Translations under genes and position numbers: made by a program | In this document: in pieces, positions 18,484 to 27,519 of the stretch | How the letters are laid out: the number at the start of each line of letters is the position of its first letter | Numbering within the stretch: the first letter of the stretch is position 1 | NCBI RefSeq assembly: GCF_004795855.1 | Contig: NZ_CP039252.1 | Coordinates: 3,038,001 to 3,102,000, forward strand | Source: Hydrogenophaga sp. PAMC20947 | GTDB lineage: Bacteria > Pseudomonadota > Gammaproteobacteria > Burkholderiales > Burkholderiaceae_C | Reading direction: 5' to 3' | Length of the DNA: 64,000 bases | The notes under the pieces: model-generated | What the model was told of the DNA's origin: nothing | The model's input: only the letters and a program-made list of their open reading frames with translations | Databases searched by the model: none

Positions 18484-19833
18484 TTGCATTTTTCTCCACT
18501 TCAAACGCTGGCCAAGCTTGTTCTGGCCACGAGCCAAAGTCTTTCCAACCACCCTCGCCGTGTGCTGAGCGGTGTCGGGCTGGTGCTTCTGGGAACAGGC
18601 GTCACCGCTTTCGGCATTGCGCCCCTCGCGCCCGATGCCTCGCGCTTGCCGGTCAGCAACATCATTGAGCCCCTGCGCCTTGACGCGTTGTCTACACAGC
18701 CTCTGGGCGCAGCCATTCCCTTCACGCTGTTCCGCACCGATACCGTTCGTCGCGACGACAGCTTCCAGAGCCTGCTCAATCGCCTGGGTGTGCAAGACAC
18801 CGACGCACAAGCTTTTCTGAGCAAGAGCCCAGATGCGGCACGCCTGTTCAATGGCCGCTCCGGCAAGACCGTCACCGTCGAAACCACCGATCGGGGCCAG
18901 TTGCTGAAGCTGACCGCCCGCTGGTTGCCCGATGACGAGCGCCTGTTCGAGCGGCTCACCGTCGAATCGCTCAACGGCGGGTTTGCTGCGCGCATCGAAA
19001 GCGCCGAACTGGCGGCATCGTCCAAACTCTCCAGTGGCGTGATCCGCAGTTCGTTGTTTGCTGCCACCGACGAGATCAACCTGCCCGACAGCGTGGCCAT
19101 CCAGCTCGCCGAGATTTTTGCCTCAGAGATCGATTTCCGCCGCGATCTGCGCCAGGGTGACCGCTTCAACGTCGTATTCGAGAGCCTTGAAGCCGATGGC
19201 GAAACCATGCGCGCAGGACGTGTGCTCAGCGCCGAGTTTGTCAACAACGGGCGCAAACACGAAGCCGTCTGGTTTGAAGAAGCTGGCCTGAAGGGCGCCT
19301 ACTTCGGGTTCAATGGTGAAAGCTCGCGCAAAAGCTTTCTCAGCTCACCCCTCGAGTTTTCGCGCGTAAGCAGCGGTTACGGCATGCGCTTCCACCCGGT
19401 TCTGGGGCGCCAGAAGGCTCACCTGGGTGTGGACTACGCAGCGCCTACCGGCACCCCTGTTCGCACCATTGCCGATGGCGTGGTGAAGTTTGCTGGCGTG
19501 CAGCGCGGCTATGGCAATGTGATCGAAGTGGCCCACAGCGGCAACAAGGTCACCAAGTTTGCCCACCTCAGCCGCATCGGCGTGAAACAGGGACAACGGA
19601 TTTCCCAAGGCGATTTCATTGGCGCCGTGGGCACCACCGGTCTCTCCACCGGACCCCACTTGCATTTTGAGTTCATCGACAACGGTGCGCACCAAGACCC
19701 GTTGGCGATCGCGCGCAAGAGCGAAAACATCCCAATCAGCCCAGCGCTGCGCGCGCGCTTTGATGCCGTGGCTGTGGCACAGCGCCAGCAGCTCGATGCC
19801 GCGGCCACCCTGGTCCAGGCCAGCGCCCAGTGA
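18484..19833 (+). CDS. M23 family metallopeptidase (LytM/DipM-like peptidoglycan endopeptidase)
   Basis: A 449-residue envelope protein. An N-terminal hydrophobic segment (VLSGVGLVLLGTGVTAFGI) anchors or exports it. A LysM/OapA-like middle region (DDSFQSLLNRLGVQD) precedes the C-terminal LytM domain at about 300-410. The zinc ligands are visible as H-x3-D in HLGVDYAAP and HxH in GPHLHFEFID, so it should be catalytically competent. These enzymes cut peptide cross-bridges in peptidoglycan. The TTG at 18484 is preceded by AGGGA about nine bases upstream and puts the signal segment at the N-terminus; the longer frame from 18061 runs antisense to tyrS. Confidence 0.9.
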   Translation: MHFSPLQTLAKLVLATSQSLSNHPRRVLSGVGLVLLGTGVTAFGIAPLAPDASRLPVSNIIEPLRLDALSTQPLGAAIPFTLFRTDTVRRDDSFQSLLNRLGVQDTDAQAFLSKSPDAARLFNGRSGKTVTVETTDRGQLLKLTARWLPDDERLFERLTVESLNGGFAARIESAELAASSKLSSGVIRSSLFAATDEINLPDSVAIQLAEIFASEIDFRRDLRQGDRFNVVFESLEADGETMRAGRVLSAEFVNNGRKHEAVWFEEAGLKGAYFGFNGESSRKSFLSSPLEFSRVSSGYGMRFHPVLGRQKAHLGVDYAAPTGTPVRTIADGVVKFAGVQRGYGNVIEVAHSGNKVTKFAHLSRIGVKQGQRISQGDFIGAVGTTGLSTGPHLHFEFIDNGAHQDPLAIARKSENIPISPALRARFDAVAVAQRQQLDAAATLVQASAQ

Positions 19834-19899
19834 GCTGCTGACCGCGGCGCGTGAGCCGGGTGGTCAGCGGGCCTGATGGGCCGTTCAAGCGCCATCCAC

Positions 19900-19930
19900 A
19901 AAAAAAGGGAGCCTTGGGCTCCCTTTTTTT
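19900..19930. terminator. bidirectional rho-independent terminator
   Basis: The left arm (A-run, then GGGAGCC, 19900-19913) pairs with the right arm (GGCTCCC, then a T-run, 19917-19930) around a TTG loop. Poly-A on one side and poly-T on the other let it work in both directions, between the convergent M23 peptidase and erpA genes. Confidence 0.88.
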
Positions 19931-19972
19931 CGACCTTTCGGTCCGCGCCGGCTCAAGCGCCGGAAAGCTTGA

Positions 19973-20338
19973 TCAGGTACTGAAGCTGGAGCCGCAGCCG
20001 CACGTGCTGTTGGCGTTGGGGTTCTTGATCACGAACTGCGCCCCTTCCAAGTCTTCCTTGTAATCGATCTCTGCGCCCACCAGATATTGGTAGCTCATCG
20101 CATCGATCAACAGTGAGACGCCGTTTTTGGTCATGGTGGTGTCGTCTTCGTTGACCACTTCGTCAAACGTAAAGCCGTACTGGAAGCCTGAGCAGCCACC
20201 GCCCTGCACGAATACGCGCAGTTTGAGATCGGGATTGCCTTCTTCGGCCACCAGATCGGCCACTTTGGCTGCAGCACTGTCGGTGAACACCAGCGGCGCT
20301 GGCATGTCGGTAGAGGTGGTTTCGGCTAGGGCGCTCAT
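19973..20338 (-). CDS. erpA: iron-sulfur cluster insertion protein ErpA
   Basis: A 121-residue A-type Fe-S carrier. The three conserved cysteines are present: one in [11 protein letters not shown] and two in the C-terminal CGCGSSF. ErpA passes [4Fe-4S] or [2Fe-2S] clusters to apo-enzymes. The ATG at 20338 has AGGAGG six bases upstream, which decides the start over an in-frame ATG at 20392. Confidence 0.96.
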   Translation of the reverse strand: MSALAETTSTDMPAPLVFTDSAAAKVADLVAEEGNPDLKLRVFVQGGGCSGFQYGFTFDEVVNEDDTTMTKNGVSLLIDAMSYQYLVGAEIDYKEDLEGAQFVIKNPNANSTCGCGSSFST

Positions 20339-20408
20339 AGGGCCTCCTGAATTCGGTGAGATGCGGGGCACAAGGCTCGCCGCCTTGAACATACGGACTG
20401 TCAGCAGT

Positions 20409-20436
20409 GGGTCGAAAGACCCAGTAATCTACTGGG
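20409..20436. repeat. two overlapping, mutually exclusive hairpins upstream of erpA
   Basis: GGGTC-GAAA-GACCC (20409-20422) overlaps CCCAGTA-ATC-TACTGGG (20420-20436); both use the CCC at 20420-20422. They lie 71-98 bases upstream of the erpA start and 40 bases past the bactofilin stop. No U tract follows, so a terminator role is not supported. Confidence 0.5.
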
Positions 20437-20475
20437 GGAATATTGAATGCTAACGCAAACGCCGAAAAATTGCAT

Positions 20476-20877
20476 TCAGCTGTTATTTGCCGCCAGCTTC
20501 AGTGTGGGTTTATCTTCTGCCACATCACCCGTCATGGGCTTCAGCTGACCGGAAATCGTGGCCCCCTGGTGCATTTCCAGTGCACGGTACGACACATCGC
20601 CCTCGACACGGGCCTTGGGCTGGAGCTCCAGCAGGTCAAAGGCAAACACGGGGCCCTTCACATAACCATTGAGAATAACGTGGTCCGCATGGATCTGGCC
20701 GGTCACACTGGCCGACTCGCTCACGACCAGAATGCTGGGCTGCTCATCGTTGGCGCGGATATCCCCTACCACTTCGCCGTCCACGCGCAGGCCATCGTGA
20801 AAGATCACGTTGCCATCAATGCGGGTGCCTTGGGCAATCAGGCTTTTGATCGGGGGTTGTTTCTTTTTTCCAAACAT
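20476..20877 (-). CDS. bactofilin family cytoskeletal protein
   Basis: A 133-residue bactofilin (formerly DUF583). It is almost entirely short beta-strand repeats with regular glycine/valine spacing (RIDGNVIFHDGLRVDGEV, ASVTGQIHADHVILNGYV), forming a right-handed beta-helix. The N-terminus is MFGKKKQPP, basic and unfolded as in the family. Bactofilins polymerise without nucleotide and often recruit cell-wall enzymes. The next gene upstream on the same strand encodes a single-pass membrane protein, 28 bases away, so the two may work together. Confidence 0.92.
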   Translation of the reverse strand: MFGKKKQPPIKSLIAQGTRIDGNVIFHDGLRVDGEVVGDIRANDEQPSILVVSESASVTGQIHADHVILNGYVKGPVFAFDLLELQPKARVEGDVSYRALEMHQGATISGQLKPMTGDVAEDKPTLKLAANNS

Positions 20878-20905
20878 GAGACTTCTCCAAACGTTGCTTG
20901 TGACT

Positions 20906-21613
20906 TCAGATCTTGACGGTGTACATGGTCTTGACTTCGCGCCCTTGATAAATCTTGGCGGTCACGGTTTTTACCACGGCCTGCTCAGGCACGTCCAACA
21001 GACCTTCCTGTCGCAGGTAGCCCTTGATCAGCACGGATTGCGGCTCGGGCGTCTGGGTCATTGACCACGCCTTGCCATCCATCGTGCCGCTGAAAGTGAT
21101 CTCCAGCGTGCCCTTGAAATCCGGCGCATTTTTGGACGCCTGGATCATCAAGACCTGCCACTTCAGCTGGGTCGCGTCAAGGCGCTCCACCTGCAAACCT
21201 CGGATATTGAGATCCCCGCTGCCAGACCCCGGGATCAGGCGCTCAAAAAAACCCAGATCGCTTCGCAGCACCAGGTTGTCTGCCTGAAGCTGGCGTATCT
21301 GCATCACCAGCTGCTCTTGAGCTGCCTTTTCTGTTGTGAGCAGGCTCTCAGAGGTATTGGACACGGACTGGGCGCTGGTGAGATCGGCTCGCAAGCCACT
21401 CACTTCTTCGCGCAATTGCTCCAGCTCCTGCTTGGCATTGCGATCCAGTCCGGCAATGTCCTTGCCAAACTCGAACGCCCACAAGGCCAGCGCACCCGAA
21501 AAGCCGAGCACGATGGCCGCCATGAGCCAGCGAAATGGCCAAGGCAAGGCGCTGCGCACCGAAACACGTGGAGCACTGACCGACAGGCGCCGGCGCAACA
21601 GGCGAAATTTCAT
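20906..21613 (-). CDS. single-pass membrane protein with coiled coil (DUF6776-like)
   Basis: A 235-residue protein with a basic cytoplasmic N-terminus (KFRLLRRRLSV), one membrane helix at about 28-48 (FRWLMAAIVLGFSGALALWAF), a coiled coil at about 55-115 (LEQLREEVSGLRADL, QEQLVMQIRQLQADN) and a beta-rich periplasmic domain (VERLDATQLKWQVLMIQA, GTLEITFSGTMDGK). I recognise it as the DUF6776 type seen beside bactofilin genes in Burkholderiales; function unknown. The topology suggests it links an inner-membrane site with the bactofilin scaffold, which is inference. Confidence 0.75.
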   Translation of the reverse strand: MKFRLLRRRLSVSAPRVSVRSALPWPFRWLMAAIVLGFSGALALWAFEFGKDIAGLDRNAKQELEQLREEVSGLRADLTSAQSVSNTSESLLTTEKAAQEQLVMQIRQLQADNLVLRSDLGFFERLIPGSGSGDLNIRGLQVERLDATQLKWQVLMIQASKNAPDFKGTLEITFSGTMDGKAWSMTQTPEPQSVLIKGYLRQEGLLDVPEQAVVKTVTAKIYQGREVKTMYTVKI

Positions 21614-21649
21614 GCCACAGAACTTTCAGCAGAGGGCAACCAGAAAAGC

Positions 21650-21685
21650 AAAAACCGCCCCAAGACAAGCTTGAAGGCGGTTTTT
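21650..21685 (-). terminator. rho-independent terminator of the rplM-rpsI operon
   Basis: AAAAACCGCC (21650-21659) pairs perfectly with GGCGGTTTTT (21676-21685) over a 16-base loop. Read on the minus strand it is a GC-rich stem followed by a U tract, 18 bases past the rpsI stop. Confidence 0.85.
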
Positions 21686-21703
21686 GAGACAGGCAACAGG
21701 CGA

Positions 21704-22096
21704 TTAACGCTTGCTGAACTGCTTGGCGCGGCGCGCAGAGCGCAGGCCAACCTTTTTACGCTCGACTTCACGGGCGTCACGGGTCACATAACCGGCTTGC
21801 GACAGCTGCGGCTTGAGCGTAGCGTCGTAGTCGATCAGGGCACGGGTGATGCCGTGGCGCACAGCGCCGGCCTGGCCGGATTCACCGCCACCGTGCACGT
21901 TCACCATGATGTCGAAGGTTTCAGCATGGTCGGTCAGCAGCAGGGGCTGCTTGGCGATCATGATCGAGGTACCACGGCCAAAGTAGGACTGGATGTCCTT
22001 GCCGTTCACGACGATCTGGCCGGAGCCTTTTTTCAGAAACACACGGGCGACGCTGGATTTGCGACGGCCGGTGCCATTGTTCCATTCACCAATCAT
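21704..22096 (-). CDS. rpsI: 30S ribosomal protein S9
   Basis: A 130-residue S9 (uS9). It carries [19 protein letters not shown] near the N-terminus, [15 protein letters not shown], and the conserved basic tail ending RRAKQFSKR that reaches the P-site tRNA. It lies 12 bases downstream of rplM, the standard rplM-rpsI operon. Confidence 0.99.
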   Translation of the reverse strand: MIGEWNNGTGRRKSSVARVFLKKGSGQIVVNGKDIQSYFGRGTSIMIAKQPLLLTDHAETFDIMVNVHGGGESGQAGAVRHGITRALIDYDATLKPQLSQAGYVTRDAREVERKKVGLRSARRAKQFSKR

Positions 22097-22108
22097 TGCA
22101 AGGCTCCT

Positions 22109-22540
22109 TTAGATATCCAGCACTTGCGGCTGTTGGGCGGTGTGGGGATGCTCGGCACCACCGTACACCTTGAGCTTCTTGATCATGGCGTAACCGAGTG
22201 GGCCCTTGGGCAGCATGCCCTTGACAGCCTTCTCGAGTGCGCGGCCAGGGTGCTTGGCTTGCATGTCGCGGAAGTTGGTCGCATAGATACCGCCGGGGTA
22301 ACCCGAATGGCGGTAGTAAATCTTGTCGGTGGACTTGGCGCCCGTGACACGAATTTTCGCTGCGTTGATGATGACGATGAAGTCACCGGTATCGACGTGA
22401 GGCGTATAAATGGCCTTGTGTTTGCCGCGCAAACGGAGAGCTACTTCACTGGCAACTCTTCCGAGGACCTTGTCGGTCGCGTCAATCACAAACCACTCGT
22501 GCGTCACGTCAGCTGCTTTAGCACTGAACGTTTTGGTCAT
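22109..22540 (-). CDS. rplM: 50S ribosomal protein L13
   Basis: A 143-residue L13 (uL13) with [16 protein letters not shown], the [17 protein letters not shown] segment and [11 protein letters not shown]. The ATG at 22540 gives the family N-terminus [11 protein letters not shown]; the frame continues to 22636 through the leader. It is the first gene of the rplM-rpsI operon, behind a leader of about 160 bases. Confidence 0.99.
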   Translation of the reverse strand: MTKTFSAKAADVTHEWFVIDATDKVLGRVASEVALRLRGKHKAIYTPHVDTGDFIVIINAAKIRVTGAKSTDKIYYRHSGYPGGIYATNFRDMQAKHPGRALEKAVKGMLPKGPLGYAMIKKLKVYGGAEHPHTAQQPQVLDI

Positions 22541-22707
22541 GAGTTTCTCTGTATCAAAGAGGGGTTTGGCGGCTCTTTTCCACGGTCGGTGTTTCTCTGC
22601 TGGAAACCTCTTAGGTGGGGATTTGCTCGCCAGCACTTCCCGTTTAACCGGTTGACGCTGGCGCGCGCCTTCGTCGCGGAGCCTTTATATTCGCTGCGAA
22701 GCCTTCC

Positions 22708-22737
22708 ATTGTACAAAATTTCGCGCCTGCGGTGCAA
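22708..22737 (-). promoter_or_regulatory. candidate sigma70 promoter of rplM-rpsI
   Basis: On the minus strand TTGCAC (22732-22737) and TACAAT (22708-22713) are spaced by 18 bases, with a TG just before the -10 box. It sits in the space between divergent rplM and rlmJ and matches a strong ribosomal-protein promoter. The leader it implies could hold an autoregulatory L13 site, which I could not identify. Confidence 0.55.
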
Positions 22738-22781
22738 GAAATCTGTGGCGGGATCCACAAGAGCGATACCATCACCCCACC

Positions 22782-23699
22782 ATGTTCAGTTACCGACACG
22801 CCTTTCACGCGGGCAATCACGCCGATGTGCTCAAGCACATCACCGTGATCGCCACCCTGCGCCACCTGATGCAGAAGGAGCCCAGCATCACGCTGGTCGA
22901 CACCCACGCGGGCGCGGGTTTGTACCGCCTGGATGGCGACTACACCGAAACCGGCGGCGAAGCCAAGGACGGCGTGGTCAAGCTGATGGCCGCCTTCAGG
23001 GCCGAGGGTGCTGCGCCCGTCGCCAAGCCGGCCCAGGCCATTGAGGACTATCTGGACCTGATTGCGGGCTTCAACCCTTCGGGCGCCTTGCGGATCTATC
23101 CGGGTTCACCCTTTGTGATGCAGACGTTGATGCGCCACGCCTCGCGCGACCGGCTCAAGCTGTTTGAGCTGCACCCCACCGACGGGAAGACGCTGGATGG
23201 CAACATCGCCCAGCTGGAAGCGGGCAAGACCATCACCGTCGGGCGACAAGACGGTTTTGCCGGCCTGATGCCCTTGCTGCCGCCACCGCCTTCGGCCACA
23301 GGCTCCAGACGCGCACTGGTCCTGGTGGATCCCAGCTACGAAATCAAAAGCGACTACGGCAAAGTGAGCGCCAACATACAAGAAGCGCTCAAACGGTTCC
23401 CGACCGGCACGTTCCTGGTCTGGTACCCCATCATTCCCCGCACCGAGGCCCACGATCTTCCGCGGCGCCTGAAGACCCTGAGCAACCAGTCGCAGCGCCC
23501 TTGGCTGCATGCCACACTGTCCATCGGACTGGATCCAGCAGACGGACCTGATGACCGGCCTGGCCTCACGGCGAGTGGGATGTTTGTGATCAACCCACCA
23601 CACACCCTCAAAGCCACCCTGCAAGAGGCGCTGCCGCAATTGTTGACCGTGCTTGGACGTGGGCGGGGCAAAGGGCAAACCCTGGACGTGGGCGGCTGA
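22782..23699 (+). CDS. rlmJ: 23S rRNA (adenine(2030)-N6)-methyltransferase RlmJ
   Basis: A 305-residue methyltransferase. The N-terminus MFSYRHAFHAGNHADVLKH is the RlmJ/YhiR signature. The SAM-binding loop is in LVDTHAGAGLY, the acidic/hydrophobic region in RIYPGSPFVMQ, and the catalytic N6-adenine motif (D-P-P/S-Y) reads VLVDPSYEIKSDY. It methylates A2030 of 23S rRNA. Divergent from rplM, with which it shares an intergenic space of about 240 bases. Confidence 0.96.
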   Translation: MFSYRHAFHAGNHADVLKHITVIATLRHLMQKEPSITLVDTHAGAGLYRLDGDYTETGGEAKDGVVKLMAAFRAEGAAPVAKPAQAIEDYLDLIAGFNPSGALRIYPGSPFVMQTLMRHASRDRLKLFELHPTDGKTLDGNIAQLEAGKTITVGRQDGFAGLMPLLPPPPSATGSRRALVLVDPSYEIKSDYGKVSANIQEALKRFPTGTFLVWYPIIPRTEAHDLPRRLKTLSNQSQRPWLHATLSIGLDPADGPDDRPGLTASGMFVINPPHTLKATLQEALPQLLTVLGRGRGKGQTLDVGG

Positions 23700-23728
23700 T
23701 ACCGCGAGGCCTCGTTCCGCGCGGCCTG

Positions 23729-24424
23729 TCAGGAAGGCCGCGCCAGAACCATGGTCCAGTAGCGGCCATAAGCGCTGCCTGAGCGCTGCACGCAGGCCAC
23801 GGCCACGTCCTGGTACTGGCCGTTCATGATGTTGCCGCAATGGCCTGGGCTGGCCAGCCAACCGCTCATCACCGCATTGGGATCCGACTGGCCCGCTGCG
23901 ATGTTCTCTCCAACCGCCCGCCACGCATACCCGGCTGAGCTCACGCGCTGAGAAACGTTGCGCCCGTCCAGTCCGGTATGGGAGAAATAGTCGTTGACGG
24001 CCATGTCCCGCGAATGGCTCTCGGCAGCGGTGAACAAGGGGCCATTCCAATTCAGCGGCCCAACAGCAGGATAGGCCGTCCCGCCACAGCTGCGCGCGCT
24101 CGCACGGGCTGCGTTGATTCGCCTCAAGAGGTCGGCCTGGAAGCCGGGCAAACCACAGAAACCGTCACTGGCCGAGGGTGCAGGTACAGGCGTTGACGTT
24201 GACACAGGCGCAGCCGACGGTGACGCACCCGAAGCCGCAGCCGCCACCGGGCTGCTCGCGACCTCGGTCGAAGGCGAGGCACTCAGGGTAACGCTGTCCG
24301 CAGCGGTGTCTGCATCGGGCGCATCGCTGCCACCGCCACAGGCGCCAAGCAGGAACAAAGGCAGCAAAACAGCAGCGGCTGGCCACGCGGGCCGAGACGA
24401 AGTTGAGAGAAGTGGGTGGATCAT
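23729..24424 (-). CDS. CAP-domain (SCP/PR1-like) lipoprotein
   Basis: A 231-residue protein with a lipoprotein signal ending in the lipobox LLGAC (C at about 35), then a Ser/Ala/Pro-rich spacer to about 100, then a CAP domain. CAP signatures are [29 protein letters not shown] and [19 protein letters not shown]. Bacterial CAP proteins are secreted and of largely unknown function. The ATG at 24424 places the signal peptide at the N-terminus; the open frame to 24610 runs across the divergent paa promoter and is not coding. Confidence 0.85.
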   Translation of the reverse strand: MIHPLLSTSSRPAWPAAAVLLPLFLLGACGGGSDAPDADTAADSVTLSASPSTEVASSPVAAAASGASPSAAPVSTSTPVPAPSASDGFCGLPGFQADLLRRINAARASARSCGGTAYPAVGPLNWNGPLFTAAESHSRDMAVNDYFSHTGLDGRNVSQRVSSAGYAWRAVGENIAAGQSDPNAVMSGWLASPGHCGNIMNGQYQDVAVACVQRSGSAYGRYWTMVLARPS

Positions 24425-24514
24425 GGGCACCCAATCTAATCGCAGACGGTGCGCACAGCGTAAGCATTTGTTTTTTTCGCGCCTCCTCGGGCAAACCCCG
24501 ATAAGCAGGCCCAG

Positions 24515-24542
24515 AATTAACCGACCGATCGGTCGGTTAATT
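24515..24542. promoter_or_regulatory. perfect 28-bp palindromic operator of the paa operon (TetR-type, PaaR-like)
   Basis: Fourteen bases AATTAACCGACCGA are followed by their exact reverse complement. The ACCGACC/GGTCGGT core is the form bound by TetR-family regulators such as PaaR. A TATACT -10 box starts at 24546, three bases downstream, so a bound repressor would cover the core promoter. No tetR-type gene lies in this window. Confidence 0.85.
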
Positions 24543-24545
24543 GGA

Positions 24546-24551
24546 TATACT
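24546..24551 (+). promoter_or_regulatory. -10 box of the paaABCDE promoter
   Basis: TATACT just after the palindrome and 36 bases before the paaA ATG. The -35 region would fall inside the palindrome; no good TTGACA match is seen there. Confidence 0.45.
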
Positions 24552-24587
24552 GGATTTTTACCCGCTACCCGGGGCAGGAGTCGATCC

Positions 24588-25604
24588 ATGTACACCCAAT
24601 CGTTCAACACAAGCGAAGCGCCAGAATTGAAAGCGGTGGCAAAACCTGCCTCAGCCGCAGACGAAGCGTTGCAAAGTCAATTCGACGCCGTCATCGACGC
24701 CGACGGCAAGATCGAGCCCCGCGACTGGATGCCGGAGGCGTACCGCAAAACGCTGGTGCGCCAGATCAGCCAGCACGCCCACAGCGAAGTCGTGGGCATG
24801 CTGCCCGAGGGCAACTGGATTTCCCGGGCGCCGAGCCTGAAGCGCAAGACCATCCTGATCGCCAAGGTGCAAGACGAGGCAGGCCATGGCCTCTACCTTT
24901 ACAGTGCCGCCGAAACCCTGGGCACCAGCCGAGACCAGATGCTCGAAGGCCTGCACTCGGGCAAAGCCAAATACAGCTCCATCTTCAACTACCCCACCCT
25001 GAACTGGGCCGACGTGGGCGTGATCGGCTGGCTGGTGGACGGCGCGGCGATCATGAACCAAATTCCACTTTGCCGCTGCTCTTACGGTCCCTATGCGCGC
25101 GCCATGATCCGCGTCTGCAAAGAAGAAAGTTTCCACCAGCGCCAGGGATATGAGGGCCTGCTGGTGATGATGCAGCGCGGCACACGGGAACAGAAAGCCA
25201 TGGTGCAGGATGCGGTGAACCGCACTTGGTGGAAATGCCTGGCCATGTTCGGCCCACCCGATGCAGACAGCCCCAACAGCGCCCAAGGCATGCGCTGGGG
25301 CATCAAGCGCATCTCCAACGACGATCTGCGCCAGAAGTTCATTGATGCCACGGTTCCGCAGGCCAACGTATTGGGCGTCACCCTGCCCGACCCCGACCTG
25401 AAATGGAACGAAGCACGCGGCCACCACGACCACGGCCCCATCGACTGGGACGAGTTCTGGGCCACGGTCAACGGCCACGGCCCTTGCAACAAAGAGCGCC
25501 TGGCGACCCGCGTAAAGGCCCACGAGCAAGGGCAGTGGGTGCGCGATGCAGCCTTGGCCCATGCGCACAAACAGCAACAAACAGCACACAAGGAGGCCGC
25601 ATGA
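24588..25604 (+). CDS. paaA: 1,2-phenylacetyl-CoA epoxidase subunit PaaA
   Basis: A 338-residue catalytic subunit of the di-iron phenylacetyl-CoA epoxidase, which converts phenylacetyl-CoA to the 1,2-epoxide in aerobic phenylacetate degradation. The E-x2-H iron ligands are visible in [11 protein letters not shown] and in [14 protein letters not shown]. The ATG at 24588 has AGGAG at 24576-24580, seven bases upstream. The last codons overlap the paaB start (ATGA), so paaA and paaB are translationally coupled. Confidence 0.97.
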   Translation: MYTQSFNTSEAPELKAVAKPASAADEALQSQFDAVIDADGKIEPRDWMPEAYRKTLVRQISQHAHSEVVGMLPEGNWISRAPSLKRKTILIAKVQDEAGHGLYLYSAAETLGTSRDQMLEGLHSGKAKYSSIFNYPTLNWADVGVIGWLVDGAAIMNQIPLCRCSYGPYARAMIRVCKEESFHQRQGYEGLLVMMQRGTREQKAMVQDAVNRTWWKCLAMFGPPDADSPNSAQGMRWGIKRISNDDLRQKFIDATVPQANVLGVTLPDPDLKWNEARGHHDHGPIDWDEFWATVNGHGPCNKERLATRVKAHEQGQWVRDAALAHAHKQQQTAHKEAA

Positions 25605-25897
25605 GCACCCCCGCATTGAAAGAATGGCCTCTCTGGGAGGTGTTTGTCCGCAGCAAACAAGGTCTGGAGCACAAACATTGCGGCAGTCTGCACGCCAGCG
25701 ATGCGCGCCATGCGCTGCAGATGGCGCGGGACGTGTACACCCGGCGGCAAGAAGGTGTGAGCATCTGGGTGGTGCCATCGGCCTCGATCACCTGCAGCGA
25801 ACCCGACAGCAAAGACAGCTTCTTCGACCCGGCGGCTGACAAGGTGTACCGCCACCCAAGCTTCTACGAGATCCCGGACGAAGTGGGGCACATGTGA
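25601..25897 (+). CDS. paaB: 1,2-phenylacetyl-CoA epoxidase subunit PaaB
   Basis: A 98-residue small subunit that bridges PaaA-PaaC heterodimers in the epoxidase complex. [20 protein letters not shown] and [16 protein letters not shown] are typical of the family. AGGAGG at 25591-25596 gives a strong ribosome site inside the paaA 3' end. The stop overlaps the next start (TGATG). Confidence 0.97.
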   Translation: MSTPALKEWPLWEVFVRSKQGLEHKHCGSLHASDARHALQMARDVYTRRQEGVSIWVVPSASITCSEPDSKDSFFDPAADKVYRHPSFYEIPDEVGHM

Positions 25898-26787
25898 TGG
25901 CGGAAACCATGATCAGTGCCCCACCCAAAGGCGCGCCAAGCGAAGCTGCCCCCATCGACTACCTGCTGCACCTGGCCGATAACGCTTTGGTGCTCGGGCA
26001 GCGCAACGCAGAGTGGTGTGGCCATGGCCCCATTCTGGAAGAAGACCTGGCCCTGGCCAACAACAGCCTCGACCTGATCGGCCAGGCACGCTTGATCTAC
26101 CAACACGCTGCGGCGCTCATCAACGCCGACGAAGAGTTGACCCAGCGCTTCGCACACCTGACGGGAGCCCGCCAGGACGGCCAGATCACCGAAGACACGC
26201 TGGCCTACTTCCGCGACACCGCCGAGTTCCGCAACCACACGCTGCTGGAACTGCCGCACCACGGACCACTGGTGGGGTACGCCTTCGCGGAGCGCGACTA
26301 CGCCACCACCATCGCGCGCAATTTTCTGTACAGCGCGCTCATGGTCCTCGTGTGGCAAGGGCTGCAAGCCTCAGGCGATTCACAGCTCGCAGGCATCGCA
26401 GCCAAATCCCTCAAGGAAACGCGCTACCACCTGAGCCACGCCAGCGACTGGCTGGTGCGCTTTGGCGACGGTACCGTCGAATCGCACCAGCGAGCCCAGG
26501 CTGCGGTGGATCACTTGCTGCCCTACTGTGAAGCGTTCTGGGCCCGCCACCCGGTGGAAGAAACCGCAGTGGCCAATGGCAGCGGCGTGTGCGTGGTCAA
26601 CCTGCGCGACGACTGGAACGCCATCGTCAATGAAACACTGGTCGAGGCCACGCTGCAGCGAAACGACACCACGCCCCATGTGGGCTACGTGGCGCAGGGC
26701 CATGTGGGTGTGCACTCGGAACACCTCGGCTTCCTGCTGGCCGAAATGCAAAGCCTGGCCCGCGCGCACCCGCAAGGCGTCTGGTGA
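25897..26787 (+). CDS. paaC: 1,2-phenylacetyl-CoA epoxidase subunit PaaC
   Basis: A 296-residue structural partner of PaaA with the same ferritin-like fold but no functional iron centre in characterised homologues. LALANNSLDLIGQARLIYQ and KETRYHLSHASDWLVRFGDG are family signatures. The ATG at 25897 shares a base with the paaB stop. It contains the helix-rich C-terminus (EHLGFLLAEMQSLAR). Confidence 0.97.
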   Translation: MAETMISAPPKGAPSEAAPIDYLLHLADNALVLGQRNAEWCGHGPILEEDLALANNSLDLIGQARLIYQHAAALINADEELTQRFAHLTGARQDGQITEDTLAYFRDTAEFRNHTLLELPHHGPLVGYAFAERDYATTIARNFLYSALMVLVWQGLQASGDSQLAGIAAKSLKETRYHLSHASDWLVRFGDGTVESHQRAQAAVDHLLPYCEAFWARHPVEETAVANGSGVCVVNLRDDWNAIVNETLVEATLQRNDTTPHVGYVAQGHVGVHSEHLGFLLAEMQSLARAHPQGVW

Positions 26788-26806
26788 ACGACGGCTCTGA
26801 CGCCAC

Positions 26807-27346
26807 ATGACCCCCTTGACCAATCCCGACACCGATGCGGCCAGCCTGCGCGCCATTGAGGCAGCATTGGTCGATCTGACCGACCCTGAGATTCCGGTGG
26901 TCTCGTTGAGCGAGCTGGGCATTTTGCGTGGCGTGCGCCAAGGTGCAGATGGCGTGGCCGAAGTGGTGATCACCCCCACCTACAGCGGTTGCCCAGCCAT
27001 GGGGCAGATTGAAGACGACATCCAGGCCGCCCTGGCCGCTGCCGGCTTGACCGCACGGATGATCACCCAGCTCTCACCCGCCTGGACCACCGACTGGATG
27101 AGCGAGGTCGCACACGAGAAGCTGCGGGCCTATGGCATCGCCCCACCGCAGTGCGGCAGCGCTGGCGACACCAGCCACGGCACCGTGAAGTTCAGCCGCC
27201 ACGCAGCCCGCACGACGTCCGTGCCCTGCCCCCAATGCGGCTCGCGCAACACCACCGAGACGTCACCCTTTGGATCGACGGCCTGCAAATCGCTCTACAA
27301 ATGCCTGTCTTGCCTCGAGCCTTTTGACTATTTCAAACCGATCTAG
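26807..27346 (+). CDS. paaD: phenylacetate degradation Fe-S assembly protein PaaD
   Basis: A 179-residue protein with an N-terminal MIP18/DUF59 domain (DPEIPVVSLSELGILRGV, TPTYSGCPAMGQIEDD) and a C-terminal cysteine cluster, C-x2-C in PCPQCGSRN and CKSLYKCLSCLEPFD, that probably binds zinc or iron. It is required for maturation of the PaaABCE epoxidase. It starts 19 bases after paaC. Confidence 0.96.
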   Translation: MTPLTNPDTDAASLRAIEAALVDLTDPEIPVVSLSELGILRGVRQGADGVAEVVITPTYSGCPAMGQIEDDIQAALAAAGLTARMITQLSPAWTTDWMSEVAHEKLRAYGIAPPQCGSAGDTSHGTVKFSRHAARTTSVPCPQCGSRNTTETSPFGSTACKSLYKCLSCLEPFDYFKPI

Positions 27347-27431
27347 ATGGCGATGAACCACCCCTGTGCCGGGCGGCTCCCGTGTCTTGCAGACCGCGTC
27401 GCGATCAGAGCCGCCGACTCTTCGCACTGCA

Positions 27432-27453
27432 CAAGCCTGCGACGGCAGGCTTG
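27432..27453. repeat. perfect 9-bp hairpin between paaD and paaE
   Basis: CAAGCCTGC (27432-27440), loop GACG, then GCAGGCTTG (27445-27453). No T tract follows, so it is unlikely to be a simple terminator; it could stabilise or process the polycistronic mRNA. It lies in the 173-base gap between paaD and paaE, the only large gap in the operon. Confidence 0.6.
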
Positions 27454-27519
27454 GAGCCGCAGCGCTCTGGGGGGGGTCGCCCCTGCGCCAGCAAACGTTT
27501 CTAACACTGGAAAAAAGAC

